9,251 nt of DNA from an uncultured Selenomonadaceae bacterium (GCA_905233325.1 CAJODU010000054.1:1-9251); one strand, 5' to 3'; shown: positions 1 through 7,232, counted from the stretch's first letter. Program-made: numbers and translations. The notes: generated by a model not told the origin, from the letters alone.

Positions 1-13
1 ATTCGTAAAAAAT

Positions 14-349
14 ATGATAAATAAAGGACTCTTTGCAAATATTGAAAGGACAGATTTCTTTTATCCATGTGCTGCATGCGGCAAGCCCATCAAAAATGGA
101 ACTTATTGCAGCGATTGTTTGAGCAGATTAAGGCAAGAAACCAAGAAGATGGCAGAACATATGGCTGTAAAGATTGGTATACAACAAAAACCAGTTTCTA
201 AAATGTCAACAATTGAAAAATTAGATGCTCAAGTTGAAAAAGAATTAGAAATAGAAAAAGCCAAAAAATCCAAGAGAAGTTTGTATGAAAGTATTGTAAA
301 CAAAAGAGATAACCGTATAATTGGGAGACAAAGAAGAACAGACGAATAG
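14..349 (+). CDS. small zinc-ribbon protein of unknown function, possibly 5'-truncated
   Basis: A 111-residue basic protein. Four cysteines (C19, C22, C32, C35) form a CxxC-x9-CxxC pattern typical of a structural zinc ribbon. Residues about 36-55 and 65-95 are rich in Lys, Glu and Arg and probably helical or coiled. The tail is strongly basic (RQRR). There is no signal peptide or membrane segment. I do not recognise the family. The Cys pattern recalls small zinc-ribbon proteins found in flagellar operons of Firmicutes, but the helix-turn-helix-like part expected there is not evident, so I give no name. The ATG at 14 has no Shine-Dalgarno site, and the frame stays open to the left edge (codons at 2-13 are sense), so the true start may lie outside the window. 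The protein-like composition and Cys spacing support a real gene. Confidence 0.65.
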   Translation: MINKGLFANIERTDFFYPCAACGKPIKNGTYCSDCLSRLRQETKKMAEHMAVKIGIQQKPVSKMSTIEKLDAQVEKELEIEKAKKSKRSLYESIVNKRDNRIIGRQRRTDE

Positions 350-561
350 AAATAATCATACGTATTTTAGTTTGAATTATTATCAATTTACCAGAGTAGT
401 TTGCATAAGGATCATTAATGATTTTTATAAAACTATACTCAACAATATATATTATTTGAAAATTTGTTTTTTTTAGATATTGCATTTATTGAATTTTCGT
501 TATATTATATATGTGGTAAATAAAATTTTAATGACTGCTTTGTTGAGAGGAGCGAATTTGA
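350..561 (+). promoter_or_regulatory. AT-rich intergenic region with candidate promoter for the EIIA-pfkA group
   Basis: This 212-base spacer is very AT-rich and shows no convincing gene. The best promoter candidate is TTGCAT (480-485), 17 nt, then TATTAT (503-508), which would start RNA near 515, about 47 nt before the EIIA start codon. The -35 matches poorly and the -10 well. A second, weaker pair is TTGCAT (401-406) with TATAAA (426-431), spaced 19 nt. Between those boxes lies a perfect 12-bp palindrome, ATCATTAATGAT (411-422). A run of eight T (467-474) is not preceded by a convincing stem, so I do not call a terminator for the upstream gene. Confidence 0.4.
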
Positions 562-999
562 ATGTTTGGAATTATCGTTGGAACTCACGGTAATTTTGCA
601 GTTGAACTAATTAAAGCCTGTGAAATGATTTACGGAAAACGCGATCATATTAAGGCTGTCACTCTTGTTCCGGGTGAAAAACCGATCGATATTTTTGCAA
701 AGTATGAAAATGCCATAAAAGAACTCGGAAATCCAACCCGTCTTTTGATTCTCAACGATTTACTTGGCGGAACACCTTATAACCAAGCGTCAAGATTAGT
801 TGCTGAAAATGAAAACTATGGCATAGTTGCAGGCGTCAATCTTCCTATGCTGATGTCAATGGCGGGTGCGCAGGACGATGACGATGACTCTAAAACGACA
901 ATTCAACTCATGGAGCAAGCAGTCACCGCTGGCAGTGAAGGTATAAAATTTTCCTCTTATGAGAGTTTAAATACCGAAGAGGAAGAAGATGAGCTTTAA
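562..999 (+). CDS. PTS system mannose-family EIIA domain protein
   Basis: A 145-residue cytoplasmic phosphocarrier of the mannose/fructose/sorbose PTS family (ManX EIIA fold). The N-terminal strand GIIVGTHG places the phospho-accepting histidine at H9, matching the active-site His near residue 10 in the family. Other family landmarks are LNDLLGGTPYNQAS (about 64-77; compare DxxGGSPFN in enteric ManX) and GVNLPML (91-97). The length fits a single EIIA domain, and there is no attached EIIB. The C-terminus is very acidic (EEEEDEL). The start is the ATG at 562, with AGAGGAG at 546-552, 9 nt upstream. No EIIB, EIIC or EIID gene lies in the window, so it is an orphan here. It precedes pfkA in the same direction. 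It may serve a permease encoded elsewhere or act as a regulatory phosphoprotein; this is inference. Confidence 0.92.
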   Translation: MFGIIVGTHGNFAVELIKACEMIYGKRDHIKAVTLVPGEKPIDIFAKYENAIKELGNPTRLLILNDLLGGTPYNQASRLVAENENYGIVAGVNLPMLMSMAGAQDDDDDSKTTIQLMEQAVTAGSEGIKFSSYESLNTEEEEDEL

Positions 1000-1000
1000 T

Positions 1001-1080
1001 ATAATGTAGAATGCAGAATGCAGAATGAAAAATGATAAATAGTCACCTAATTCTGCATTCTTAATTCTTAATTCTGCATT
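1001..1080. repeat. heptad-stuttered imperfect palindrome (intergenic hairpin)
   Basis: The gap between the EIIA gene and pfkA is filled by an inverted repeat whose arms are tandem 7-mers. The left arm (1001-1035) reads ATAATGT, AGAATGC, AGAATGC, AGAATGA, AAAATGA. The right arm (1050-1077) reads ATTCTGC, ATTCTTA, ATTCTTA, ATTCTGC. The arms are reverse complements of one another: GAATGCAGAAT (1016-1026) pairs perfectly with ATTCTGCATTC (1050-1060). The element begins two bases after the EIIA stop and ends shortly before the pfkA ribosome site (GGGGGT, 1090-1095). It has no terminator-like T tract. It is likely a dispersed intergenic repeat; its effect on read-through into pfkA is unknown. Confidence 0.75.
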
Positions 1081-1101
1081 AAATAGATTGGGGGTACATT
1101 T

Positions 1102-2067
1102 ATGATCAAGAAGGCGATTGCAGTTATGACTTCCGGTGGCGACAGTCCTGGAATGAACGCGGCGGCTCGTGCAGTTGTGCGTACTGCTCTCTACGAAGGT
1201 GTCAAAGTTTATGGCATTTATAACGGTTATAAGGGTATGCTGGCAGATGAGATTGTTGAGCTTAATGGTCGCAGCGTCAGTGATCTGATTCAGCGCGGCG
1301 GCACGTTCCTCGGCACTGCTCGCTGTAAAGAGTTCAAGACGATTGAGGGCCGCAAGAAGGGGCTTGAGAATCTCAACAAGCGCGGCATTGAGGGACTTGT
1401 CATCATTGGCGGCGACGGCTCCTTGACCGGTGGTTCCATGCTCTCTAAAGAAGGCGGTATTCCGATTGTCGGTCTCCCCGGCACCATTGATAACGACGTT
1501 TGGGGGACTGACTATACTATTGGCTGCGACACCGCTGCGAATACTGCCGTTGACGCAATTAATAAACTTCGCGACACTGCCTCTGCACACCGCCGCATTA
1601 TGATAGTTGAGGTTATGGGACATACTTCCGGCTGGCTGGCTCTCGTTTCCGGTATCGCCAGCGGTGCTGAATATGTCATCGTTCCCGAAGTCAAATATGA
1701 TCTTGATAAGATGTGTCAAGAGATCGTCGATTCTTACAAGCAAGGCCGCCGCTATACCATTATAGTTGTTGCGGAAGGTGCCTGCTCCGGCGTTGGTCTC
1801 AAGAATGTTGTCCAGGAGAAGACCGGCATTGATACTCGTGTTTCAATTCTCGGACATATCCAGCGCGGCGGCTCTCCTACCGTTGAGGACAGGCTAAAGG
1901 CCTCCATGCTCGGTGAGCGTGCAGCTCTTGCTATCATTTCGGGTGTTTCTGACGTTGTCTTTGGCTTTGATGAGGGCAAAGTCGTCAGCATTAACCTTTT
2001 CGATTCTGTCTACAATAAGAAGACTCTTGATCCTGAATTGGTCAGACTTTCAAGCGTCCTCATGTAA
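1102..2067 (+). CDS. pfkA: ATP-dependent 6-phosphofructokinase
   Basis: A 321-residue cytoplasmic enzyme, nearly the same length as E. coli PfkA (320). It phosphorylates fructose 6-phosphate to fructose 1,6-bisphosphate in glycolysis. Landmarks in order: SGGDSPGMNAA (11-21, nucleotide loop), FLGTAR (69-74), GGDGSL (103-108), PGTIDND (126-132, catalytic D130), RDT (157-159), HIQRGGSP (252-259). G106 and the Gly in PGTIDND are the residues that mark ATP use; pyrophosphate-dependent enzymes usually have Asp and Lys there. The effector-site arginines after NAAA (R23, R27) are present. One oddity is that the MGR motif reads MGH (172-174), so the position of E. coli Arg171 is His, followed by SGW. 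The start is the ATG at 1102, behind GGGGGT (1090-1095). It is probably cotranscribed with the gene at 2086. Confidence 0.95.
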   Translation: MIKKAIAVMTSGGDSPGMNAAARAVVRTALYEGVKVYGIYNGYKGMLADEIVELNGRSVSDLIQRGGTFLGTARCKEFKTIEGRKKGLENLNKRGIEGLVIIGGDGSLTGGSMLSKEGGIPIVGLPGTIDNDVWGTDYTIGCDTAANTAVDAINKLRDTASAHRRIMIVEVMGHTSGWLALVSGIASGAEYVIVPEVKYDLDKMCQEIVDSYKQGRRYTIIVVAEGACSGVGLKNVVQEKTGIDTRVSILGHIQRGGSPTVEDRLKASMLGERAALAIISGVSDVVFGFDEGKVVSINLFDSVYNKKTLDPELVRLSSVLM

Positions 2068-2085
2068 TATATAGGAGTGAGTTCA

Positions 2086-2328
2086 ATGTGTGCAGAATGT
2101 GGTTGCGGTGCCAGCAGTGGCAATACTCGTCTGCAATTTAATGCTAAAGGTTATACTGAGGATTCAGCTAAAGCTGTTGAGAAGTCACTGCTTGGGCTTG
2201 CGGGTGTGCTTTACGTCCATATCCACGCCCATGACGGTGAGACAACCATTGATTACAATCCCAACAAGACTAAATTGATGGAGATATTGAATATTTTTAA
2301 TCAGAATAACGTTGAAGCAGCTATTTGA
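2086..2328 (+). CDS. small HMA-like metal-binding protein with CxxCGC N-terminus
   Basis: An 80-residue protein starting 18 nt after the pfkA stop. I choose the ATG at 2086 because AGGAG (2073-2077) sits at good spacing; the in-frame GTG at 2077 overlaps that site. Residues from about 15 to 80 look like a heavy-metal-associated (ferredoxin-like, beta-alpha-beta-beta-alpha-beta) domain: strand RLQFNAKGY, helix, GVLYVHIHAHD strand, TTIDYNP strand, helix, then VEAAI. The usual HMA metal loop (MxCxxC) is replaced by YTEDSA. Cysteines instead sit at the extreme N-terminus as MCAECGCG (C2, C5, C7), a pattern like the nickel-binding start of HypB. H45, H47 and H49 alternate along one strand (HIHAHD). 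A metal chaperone or sensor is plausible but unproven, and the metal is unknown. It could also be a domain with no metal role. Confidence 0.8.
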   Translation: MCAECGCGASSGNTRLQFNAKGYTEDSAKAVEKSLLGLAGVLYVHIHAHDGETTIDYNPNKTKLMEILNIFNQNNVEAAI

Positions 2329-2357
2329 TGCCTCTATGTCTTTGGCAAAATTCTTTG

Positions 2358-2399
2358 AAAAAAATCCGCCCTGCAGAATGAGCAAGGCGGATCTTTTTT
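2358..2399. terminator. bidirectional rho-independent terminator
   Basis: The stem ATCCGCC (2364-2370) pairs with GGCGGAT (2386-2392). Further pairing inside (TGC with GCA after one mismatch) leaves a loop of about 7 nt. Six T follow on the plus strand (2394-2399), and seven A precede the stem (2358-2364), which gives a T tract on the minus strand. It lies between the converging pfkA/HMA-like group and mutB, so it should end both transcripts. Confidence 0.88.
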
Positions 2400-2429
2400 G
2401 GTTGATGTTAATGGAATTGTTGATATATA

Positions 2430-4625
2430 TTAACCGACTTCTTCTTCCTTAGCACGGTCAATCAGCAAGTCAAGGAGCTTGATTCCTGCCTCAGGAATGT
2501 TGGTACCCGGTGCGAATATCGCCACAGCACCGCTCTTGTAGAGGAAGTCATAATCCTGCACAGGAATAACGCCGCCGATTGCGACCATAATATCATCACG
2601 ACCGAGCTTTTTGAGTTCGTCGACGAGTTCCGGCAACAGGGTATTGTGACCGGCAGCAAGGGAGCTGAAGCCGACCATATCGACATCATTCTCAGCCGCA
2701 TCTTTTGCAGTCTCGGCAGGAGTCTGGAAGAGAGGTCCGACGTCGACAGTCCAGCCCATATCGGCGAAGGAAGTTGCAATAACCTTCTGACCGCGATCGT
2801 GGCCGTCTTGTCCCATCTTCGCGACGAAGATACGCGGACGGTGACCGGTGATCTTCTCGAACTCGTCAGCCTTGGCAATGGCTTTCTCAAGTGCAGTCTT
2901 GTTGCTGAACTCTGAGGAATAGACGCCGCTGATAGTGTGCATAACAGCTTGATAACGACCGCTGACTTTTTCGACGGCGTCGGAAATCTCACCGAGTGAG
3001 CAGCGAACGCGGGCAGCCTCAACGGTACATTCAAGCAGGTTGCCATTGTCGCGAGATTCGGCAGCCTTGGTGATAGCCTCAAGTGCAGCACGGGCATCGT
3101 CTTCGTTGCGCTCTGCACGCAGCTTGTTGAGACGCTCAACCTGAGCATTGCGGACGGCGGTATTGTCGATTGCAAGGATCTCAAGCGGATCTTCCTTGTC
3201 AAGACGGTACTTGTTAAGGCCGACAATCGTCTCATTGTTGGAATCGATACGAGCCTGACGACGTGCAGCAGCCTCTTCGATTCTCATCTTCGGCAGACCT
3301 GTGGAGATTGCCTTAGTCATGCCGCCGAGTTGCTCAACCTCTTGGATATGAGCCCAAGCACGGCGAATGATCTCATTGGTGAGAGCCTCGACGTAGTAGG
3401 AGCCGCCCCAAGGATCGATAATCTTGCAGACGCGAGTCTCGTCTTGAATGTAAAGCTGAGTGTTGCGGGCGATACGGGCGGAGAAGTCAGTCGGCAGAGC
3501 GATTGCCTCGTCAAGAGCATTGGTGTGCAGTGACTGAGTGTGACCGAGTGCCGCCGCCATAGCCTCCATAGCAGTACGGCTGATATTGTTGAAGGGATCC
3601 TGAGCGGTGAGCGACCAGCCGGAAGTCTGACAGTGAGTACGAAGAGCCATTGACTTCGGATTCTCCGCACCAAAGGATTTGACAATCTTAGCCCAGAGGA
3701 CACGAGCGGCACGCATTTTGGCAACTTCCATGAAGTAGTTTTTGCCGATTGCCCAGAAGAAGCTGAGACGCTTTGCAAAGTCGTCAACCTTCAGACCTGC
3801 CTTGATACCTGTCCTGATGTACTCAAGACCGTCAGCAAGAGTGTAAGCCAGCTCAATATCAGCCGGAGCACCTGCCTCCTGCATATGGTAGCCGGAGATT
3901 GAGATAGAGTTGAATTTCGGCATGTATTTCGTCGTGTACTCGAAAATATCGCCGATGATACGCATGGACATTTCAGGCGGATAGATGTAGGTATTGCGAA
4001 CCATGAATTCTTTCAAAATATCATTCTGTATTGTGCCGGCAAGGATAGATTTGTCGACGCCCTGCTCAATACCGCTCTGAATGAAGAAGGCGAGAATTGG
4101 CAAAACCGCGCCGTTCATAGTCATGGAGACGGACATTTGATCAAGAGGAATACCGCTGAAGAGGATATTCATATCAAGCATTGAGCAGACGGAGACGCCC
4201 GCCTTGCCGACATCACCGAAGACACGGGGATTGTCCGCATCATAGCCGCGGTGAGTGGGAAGGTCGAACGCTATGGAGAGACCCTTCTGACCGGCGGCGA
4301 GGTTGCGGCGATAGAAGGCGTTAGATTCTTCAGCCGTGGAGAAACCTGCATACTGACGGACTGTCCACGGACGGAAGACATACATGGTTGAGTAAGGTCC
4401 GCGCAGACATGGCGGAATACCGCTTGCAAAATCAAGATGATTCATATGAGCATACTCGTCGTGAGTATAGAGCGGCTTGACCTTGATGTGTTCCATAGTA
4501 CGCTCAATCAATGAATCATAGTTGGCCGCGGCGGCCTCTTCAAATTGTTTCTTCCATTCAGCCTCGGACTGCTGTGGCGCGTCACTAAGGCTTATCTGTG
4601 TGAAATCAGGATTTTTATATGCCAT
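2430..4625 (-). CDS. mutB: methylmalonyl-CoA mutase large (alpha) subunit, catalytic, B12-binding
   Basis: A 731-residue catalytic subunit of adenosylcobalamin-dependent methylmalonyl-CoA mutase, which interconverts succinyl-CoA and (R)-methylmalonyl-CoA in the propionate pathway. The N-terminal TIM barrel holds RPWTVRQYAGFSTAEESN (85-102), including Y92, plus R210 and H247. By alignment from memory these match Y89, R207 and H244 of the Propionibacterium enzyme. The C-terminal cobalamin domain (about 597-731) carries DGHDRG (607-612), the DxHxxG motif whose H609 ligates cobalt, then the GFSS and GGVIP loops. Length is normal for the family. An in-frame ATG 17 codons upstream (4676) has no ribosome site. 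The ATG at 4625 follows AGAAG and begins a family-like MAYKNPDF, so I prefer it. It is the second gene of a mutA-mutB operon and ends before a terminator. No meaB or epimerase gene is adjacent. Confidence 0.96.
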   Translation of the reverse strand: MAYKNPDFTQISLSDAPQQSEAEWKKQFEEAAAANYDSLIERTMEHIKVKPLYTHDEYAHMNHLDFASGIPPCLRGPYSTMYVFRPWTVRQYAGFSTAEESNAFYRRNLAAGQKGLSIAFDLPTHRGYDADNPRVFGDVGKAGVSVCSMLDMNILFSGIPLDQMSVSMTMNGAVLPILAFFIQSGIEQGVDKSILAGTIQNDILKEFMVRNTYIYPPEMSMRIIGDIFEYTTKYMPKFNSISISGYHMQEAGAPADIELAYTLADGLEYIRTGIKAGLKVDDFAKRLSFFWAIGKNYFMEVAKMRAARVLWAKIVKSFGAENPKSMALRTHCQTSGWSLTAQDPFNNISRTAMEAMAAALGHTQSLHTNALDEAIALPTDFSARIARNTQLYIQDETRVCKIIDPWGGSYYVEALTNEIIRRAWAHIQEVEQLGGMTKAISTGLPKMRIEEAAARRQARIDSNNETIVGLNKYRLDKEDPLEILAIDNTAVRNAQVERLNKLRAERNEDDARAALEAITKAAESRDNGNLLECTVEAARVRCSLGEISDAVEKVSGRYQAVMHTISGVYSSEFSNKTALEKAIAKADEFEKITGHRPRIFVAKMGQDGHDRGQKVIATSFADMGWTVDVGPLFQTPAETAKDAAENDVDMVGFSSLAAGHNTLLPELVDELKKLGRDDIMVAIGGVIPVQDYDFLYKSGAVAIFAPGTNIPEAGIKLLDLLIDRAKEEEVG

Positions 4626-4738
4626 TATATTATCACTTCTTTCTATTCTTTGGTTGGAAATGCCCTTTGCCTTCATTGCATTTTAAGATTTATCGGACGA
4701 AGGTGACAGACACAACCAACTGACAGCGTGACGAGCTT
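4626..4738 (-). other. mutA-mutB intergenic spacer
   Basis: These 113 nt separate the two mutase genes, more than is usual for genes of one complex. I see no strong promoter or terminator. TTGGTTG (4650-4656) and CAACCAA (4713-4719) could form a 7-bp stem around a 56-nt loop, with the weak mutB ribosome site just outside it. This might influence mutB translation, but it could be chance. Confidence 0.35.
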
Positions 4739-6919
4739 TTACGCTATGCCCTTCTTCTGCTGCAAGGCAACAAGCGTCTTGTAGCAATTCGAGCGAATGT
4801 TGATATAATCATCAATACCTGCATTCTTGTAAGTCTCAACGAGCTCTTCGGGAGCAGTGCCGGCGAGGTAGACGGTGGCGTTAGGCAGAACTTCATGGAG
4901 CTTGGGAGCAAGTGCAGGGACAATCTCAGGATAGGTGGCATCAGTGGAGCAGATAACGACTGCATCTGCGCCGGATTCCTTAGCCGCAGCGGCACAGTCT
5001 TCAGGCGTCCTGAAACCGTCATTGCCCAAAATCTTGAAAGCACCAACCTGCAGGAAACCGGTGGTAAAGTCAGCACGAGCCTTATGCTGCGGGATCGGTC
5101 CCATATTTGCAAGGAATACTTTGACATTGTCGCCGTTGTGGTCGGCAGCGAATTTCTCGGTAGCCTCACGAAGAGCCTCAAACTTCTCACTGCGACGATG
5201 TGCCTTGATAGCCGTTACCGTCTCGCTCTCTCCCGTGCCCAGTGCTTGACGAATTTGAGCAATAGTAGCACCGGCAGCGGCAGCAGCAACAGCGGAATCC
5301 ACTTCAGCCACTTTGATTGCCTGTACAGCCGCCTCAGCAGCTCCAGCATCAATCGTGGATATGAACTTCTCCACCACTGCAATGCGATTTTTCTTATTTT
5401 CATCGAAATTTTCAACACGAGGATCGAGTCTCTCCTCTGTCATATTAGGATACATATTTGTGCCGACAATGCGGTCACGACGGGACTCGGCAGCCTTGAG
5501 CCTGTCAGCAAGAATCTTGCCGATAGCATCTTGAGGATAGCCCTCCTTGAGAGCCGCGACTATGCCGCCTTTAGCCTCAATGGCTTGGAACTCTGCCCAA
5601 ATCTTCTCTTTGATCTGCTGGGTGAGAGTCTCAACTGCCCAACTGCCACCTGCAGGATCAATCGGCTGAAGAAGTCCAAATTCTTCTTGCAAAATAATCT
5701 GGACGTTGCGAGCAATACGACGACTGAACTCGTCACCTTTGCGGATTGGTTCATCAAACGGAGAACTCTCAAAAGAATCAATTCCGCCGACAACGCCGCT
5801 GAATATCTCGGTAGTGTTGCGGAGCATATTGACATAAGGATCGTAGACAGTCTTGAAGAAGAGAGCCGGACGACCGTGTACATGTGCCTTCTGTGATTCA
5901 GTATTACCGCCAAACGCCTTGATAATCTCCGCCCAAATAGGACGAACGGCACGGAGCTTGGCAACCTGCATAAAGAAGTTCTCACCCATTGAAAAGCCGA
6001 ACATAATCTGCTTTGCCGCTTCGTCAATGCTCAGGCCTCTATCCATCAATGCACGGACATAGGCAACCGCCGTGGCGAGAGTATAGGCGACTTCCTGCAC
6101 ATCATTTGCGCCGCCGTTGCTGTAGACATCAGACTTGACAAAGAGCGTCTTGAGTTCGGGAGCATTTTTGACAGCCCACTTAGCCGCGCTTGCTGCCTCG
6201 TCGAAGAGTTTATCAAGACTCTGATCAAGTTTGCCGTTAGCTGCAAGCTCACCAACAGGATCGGCACCGACAAAACCTTTGAGGGCGTCGACTTTGCCGC
6301 CATTCTTCTTGATTGCCGCAACAATCAATGCAAGCAGAGGTATAGAAGACTCACCGGAATAGACGTAAAGCGGATATTCATCAAGTTTGAGACCTTTGAG
6401 GAGCGTCTCAACATCGCCGAGGGTTGTGAGACTGACACCTACATCGCCGACTTTATCAGCCTTCTTGACGCATTGTCCTTTGAGAGTTGCACTGTCAACT
6501 TTGACGTGGTAGATTGTGGAGCCTTTGTCAACTTCGTGCTTGAGGACTTCATTGTTTTCAGCAGGGTCGGTCTCATCAGCGACTTGAGCAATACCCCAAG
6601 GCTTGTTGACATAGCCGTTGACAGCCGCACCGCGAAGGAAATTATCCATACCCGGGAAAGCATTCTTCGGCAGATAGCCCTTCTCCTCTGTGTCCTTGCG
6701 GAAGTACATCGGGTCAAAGGTGATACCCTCGTAGGTCTTGGTGTACATCTTTTTCTCAAAGGGAGCACCCTTCAAAAGTGCAACGCAGGCCTCTTTCCAT
6801 TCTTCATAGGTTGGTGGGGTAAATTCTGACAGATCAACCTCAGGAAAGTCTGTCTGTGATTCAGCCTTCTTGATCAGCTCCTGAAGATCAAGTTCAGCCT
6901 TTTGTTTCTCATCACTCAT
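4739..6919 (-). CDS. mutA: methylmalonyl-CoA mutase small (beta) subunit
   Basis: A 726-residue partner of MutB in the heterodimeric mutase. It shares the TIM-barrel fold and conserved stretches such as GENFFMQVAKLRAVRPIWAEI (about 312-332), FSRRIARNVQ (398-407) and IDPAGGSWAVE (420-430). The C-terminal flavodoxin-like domain (about 598-726) lacks the cobalamin motif: where MutB has DGHDRG, this subunit reads GPIPQHKAR (607-615). That fits the known non-catalytic, non-B12-binding role of this subunit. It has an Ala-rich linker (about 528-552). It is somewhat longer than the roughly 640 residues of the Propionibacterium subunit, with an acidic N-terminal extension. The start is secure: the minus strand carries AAGGAGGTT (6925-6933) five bases before the ATG. 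It is the first gene of the operon, driven from the divergent spacer. Confidence 0.95.
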   Translation of the reverse strand: MSDEKQKAELDLQELIKKAESQTDFPEVDLSEFTPPTYEEWKEACVALLKGAPFEKKMYTKTYEGITFDPMYFRKDTEEKGYLPKNAFPGMDNFLRGAAVNGYVNKPWGIAQVADETDPAENNEVLKHEVDKGSTIYHVKVDSATLKGQCVKKADKVGDVGVSLTTLGDVETLLKGLKLDEYPLYVYSGESSIPLLALIVAAIKKNGGKVDALKGFVGADPVGELAANGKLDQSLDKLFDEAASAAKWAVKNAPELKTLFVKSDVYSNGGANDVQEVAYTLATAVAYVRALMDRGLSIDEAAKQIMFGFSMGENFFMQVAKLRAVRPIWAEIIKAFGGNTESQKAHVHGRPALFFKTVYDPYVNMLRNTTEIFSGVVGGIDSFESSPFDEPIRKGDEFSRRIARNVQIILQEEFGLLQPIDPAGGSWAVETLTQQIKEKIWAEFQAIEAKGGIVAALKEGYPQDAIGKILADRLKAAESRRDRIVGTNMYPNMTEERLDPRVENFDENKKNRIAVVEKFISTIDAGAAEAAVQAIKVAEVDSAVAAAAAGATIAQIRQALGTGESETVTAIKAHRRSEKFEALREATEKFAADHNGDNVKVFLANMGPIPQHKARADFTTGFLQVGAFKILGNDGFRTPEDCAAAAKESGADAVVICSTDATYPEIVPALAPKLHEVLPNATVYLAGTAPEELVETYKNAGIDDYINIRSNCYKTLVALQQKKGIA

Positions 6920-6983
6920 ACTTTAACCTCCTTGAGCGGTTTTGCCGCTTCTTATTTACTTAACTTTATTAAGAATTATTGAT

Positions 6984-7013
6984 ATATTAACTCAATTTAT
7001 AATAAATTGTCAA
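6984..7013 (-). promoter_or_regulatory. candidate sigma-A promoter for mutA-mutB with embedded palindrome
   Basis: On the minus strand a perfect TTGACA (7008-7013) is followed by 18 nt and TAATAT (6984-6989, four of six matches). This predicts a start near 6977 and a leader of about 57 nt before mutA. The 17-nt perfect palindrome CAATTTATAATAAATTG (6993-7009, central A) fills the spacer and touches the -35 box, where a repressor could bind. The regulator is not identifiable from sequence. Confidence 0.5.
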
Positions 7014-7203
7014 TAAGCTCTTACAAAATTAAACTATTTTCATATATTTGATTTTCTTTGATTGGTTATGCTTATTTGATTCTTCACAAAGTCAAAATTT
7101 CCTTCATTGAGAGCAAGAAGTTCTATTACTCTCATACCGCTGTAGAATAGAGCTTGTCGGTAAACTCGTTTCAAAATTTTTTATCGCTCTAAATTAGATT
7201 TGC

Positions 7204-7232
7204 TTTACATTAACTTTTCAGGAAAGTATGAG
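7204..7232 (+). promoter_or_regulatory. candidate promoter for dhaM
   Basis: TTTACA (7204-7209, five of six), 17 nt, then TATGAG (7227-7232, four of six). The predicted start is near 7239, leaving a leader of roughly 88 nt before the dhaM ATG. Just downstream are two tandem 11-nt units, GAAGATTAAAG and GAAGATTAAAA (7245-7266). Confidence 0.45.

Noticed and set aside
198..485. Minus-strand 95-codon frame in the AT-rich spacer
   Set aside because: It overlaps the zinc-ribbon gene antisense and is a low-complexity Ile/Leu/Phe translation of AT-rich DNA with no ribosome site.
967..1743. Long minus-strand open frame of 258 codons opposite the EIIA end and pfkA
   Set aside because: It lies antisense to strongly conserved pfkA codons. 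Part of its protein comes from the heptad repeat (NAELRIKNAELG-type peptide), a known sign of a spurious frame.
2462..3235. Minus-strand open frame of 257 codons overlapping mutB in another frame
   Set aside because: A Ser/Arg/Leu-rich translation typical of a shifted frame of a real gene; mutB is unambiguous here.
4626..4676. Upstream ATG extending MutB by 17 residues
   Set aside because: No Shine-Dalgarno site precedes it, and the added residues are not family-like. It remains possible but less likely.
4700..4735. Repeated TGACAG/GTGAC words in the mutA-mutB spacer
   Set aside because: Short direct repeats with irregular spacing and no symmetry; consistent with chance.
4895..5896. Plus-strand open frame of 333 codons opposite mutA
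   Set aside because: It is antisense to a well-conserved mutA. The open frame follows from codon bias in the real gene; there is no family-like sequence or ribosome site.
7146..7156. AATAGAGCTTG also found at 8914-8924, as a possible shared regulatory repeat
   Set aside because: An 11-nt match between two places in 9 kb is expected by chance, and the flanks diverge; only the second copy lies in a promoter-like context.
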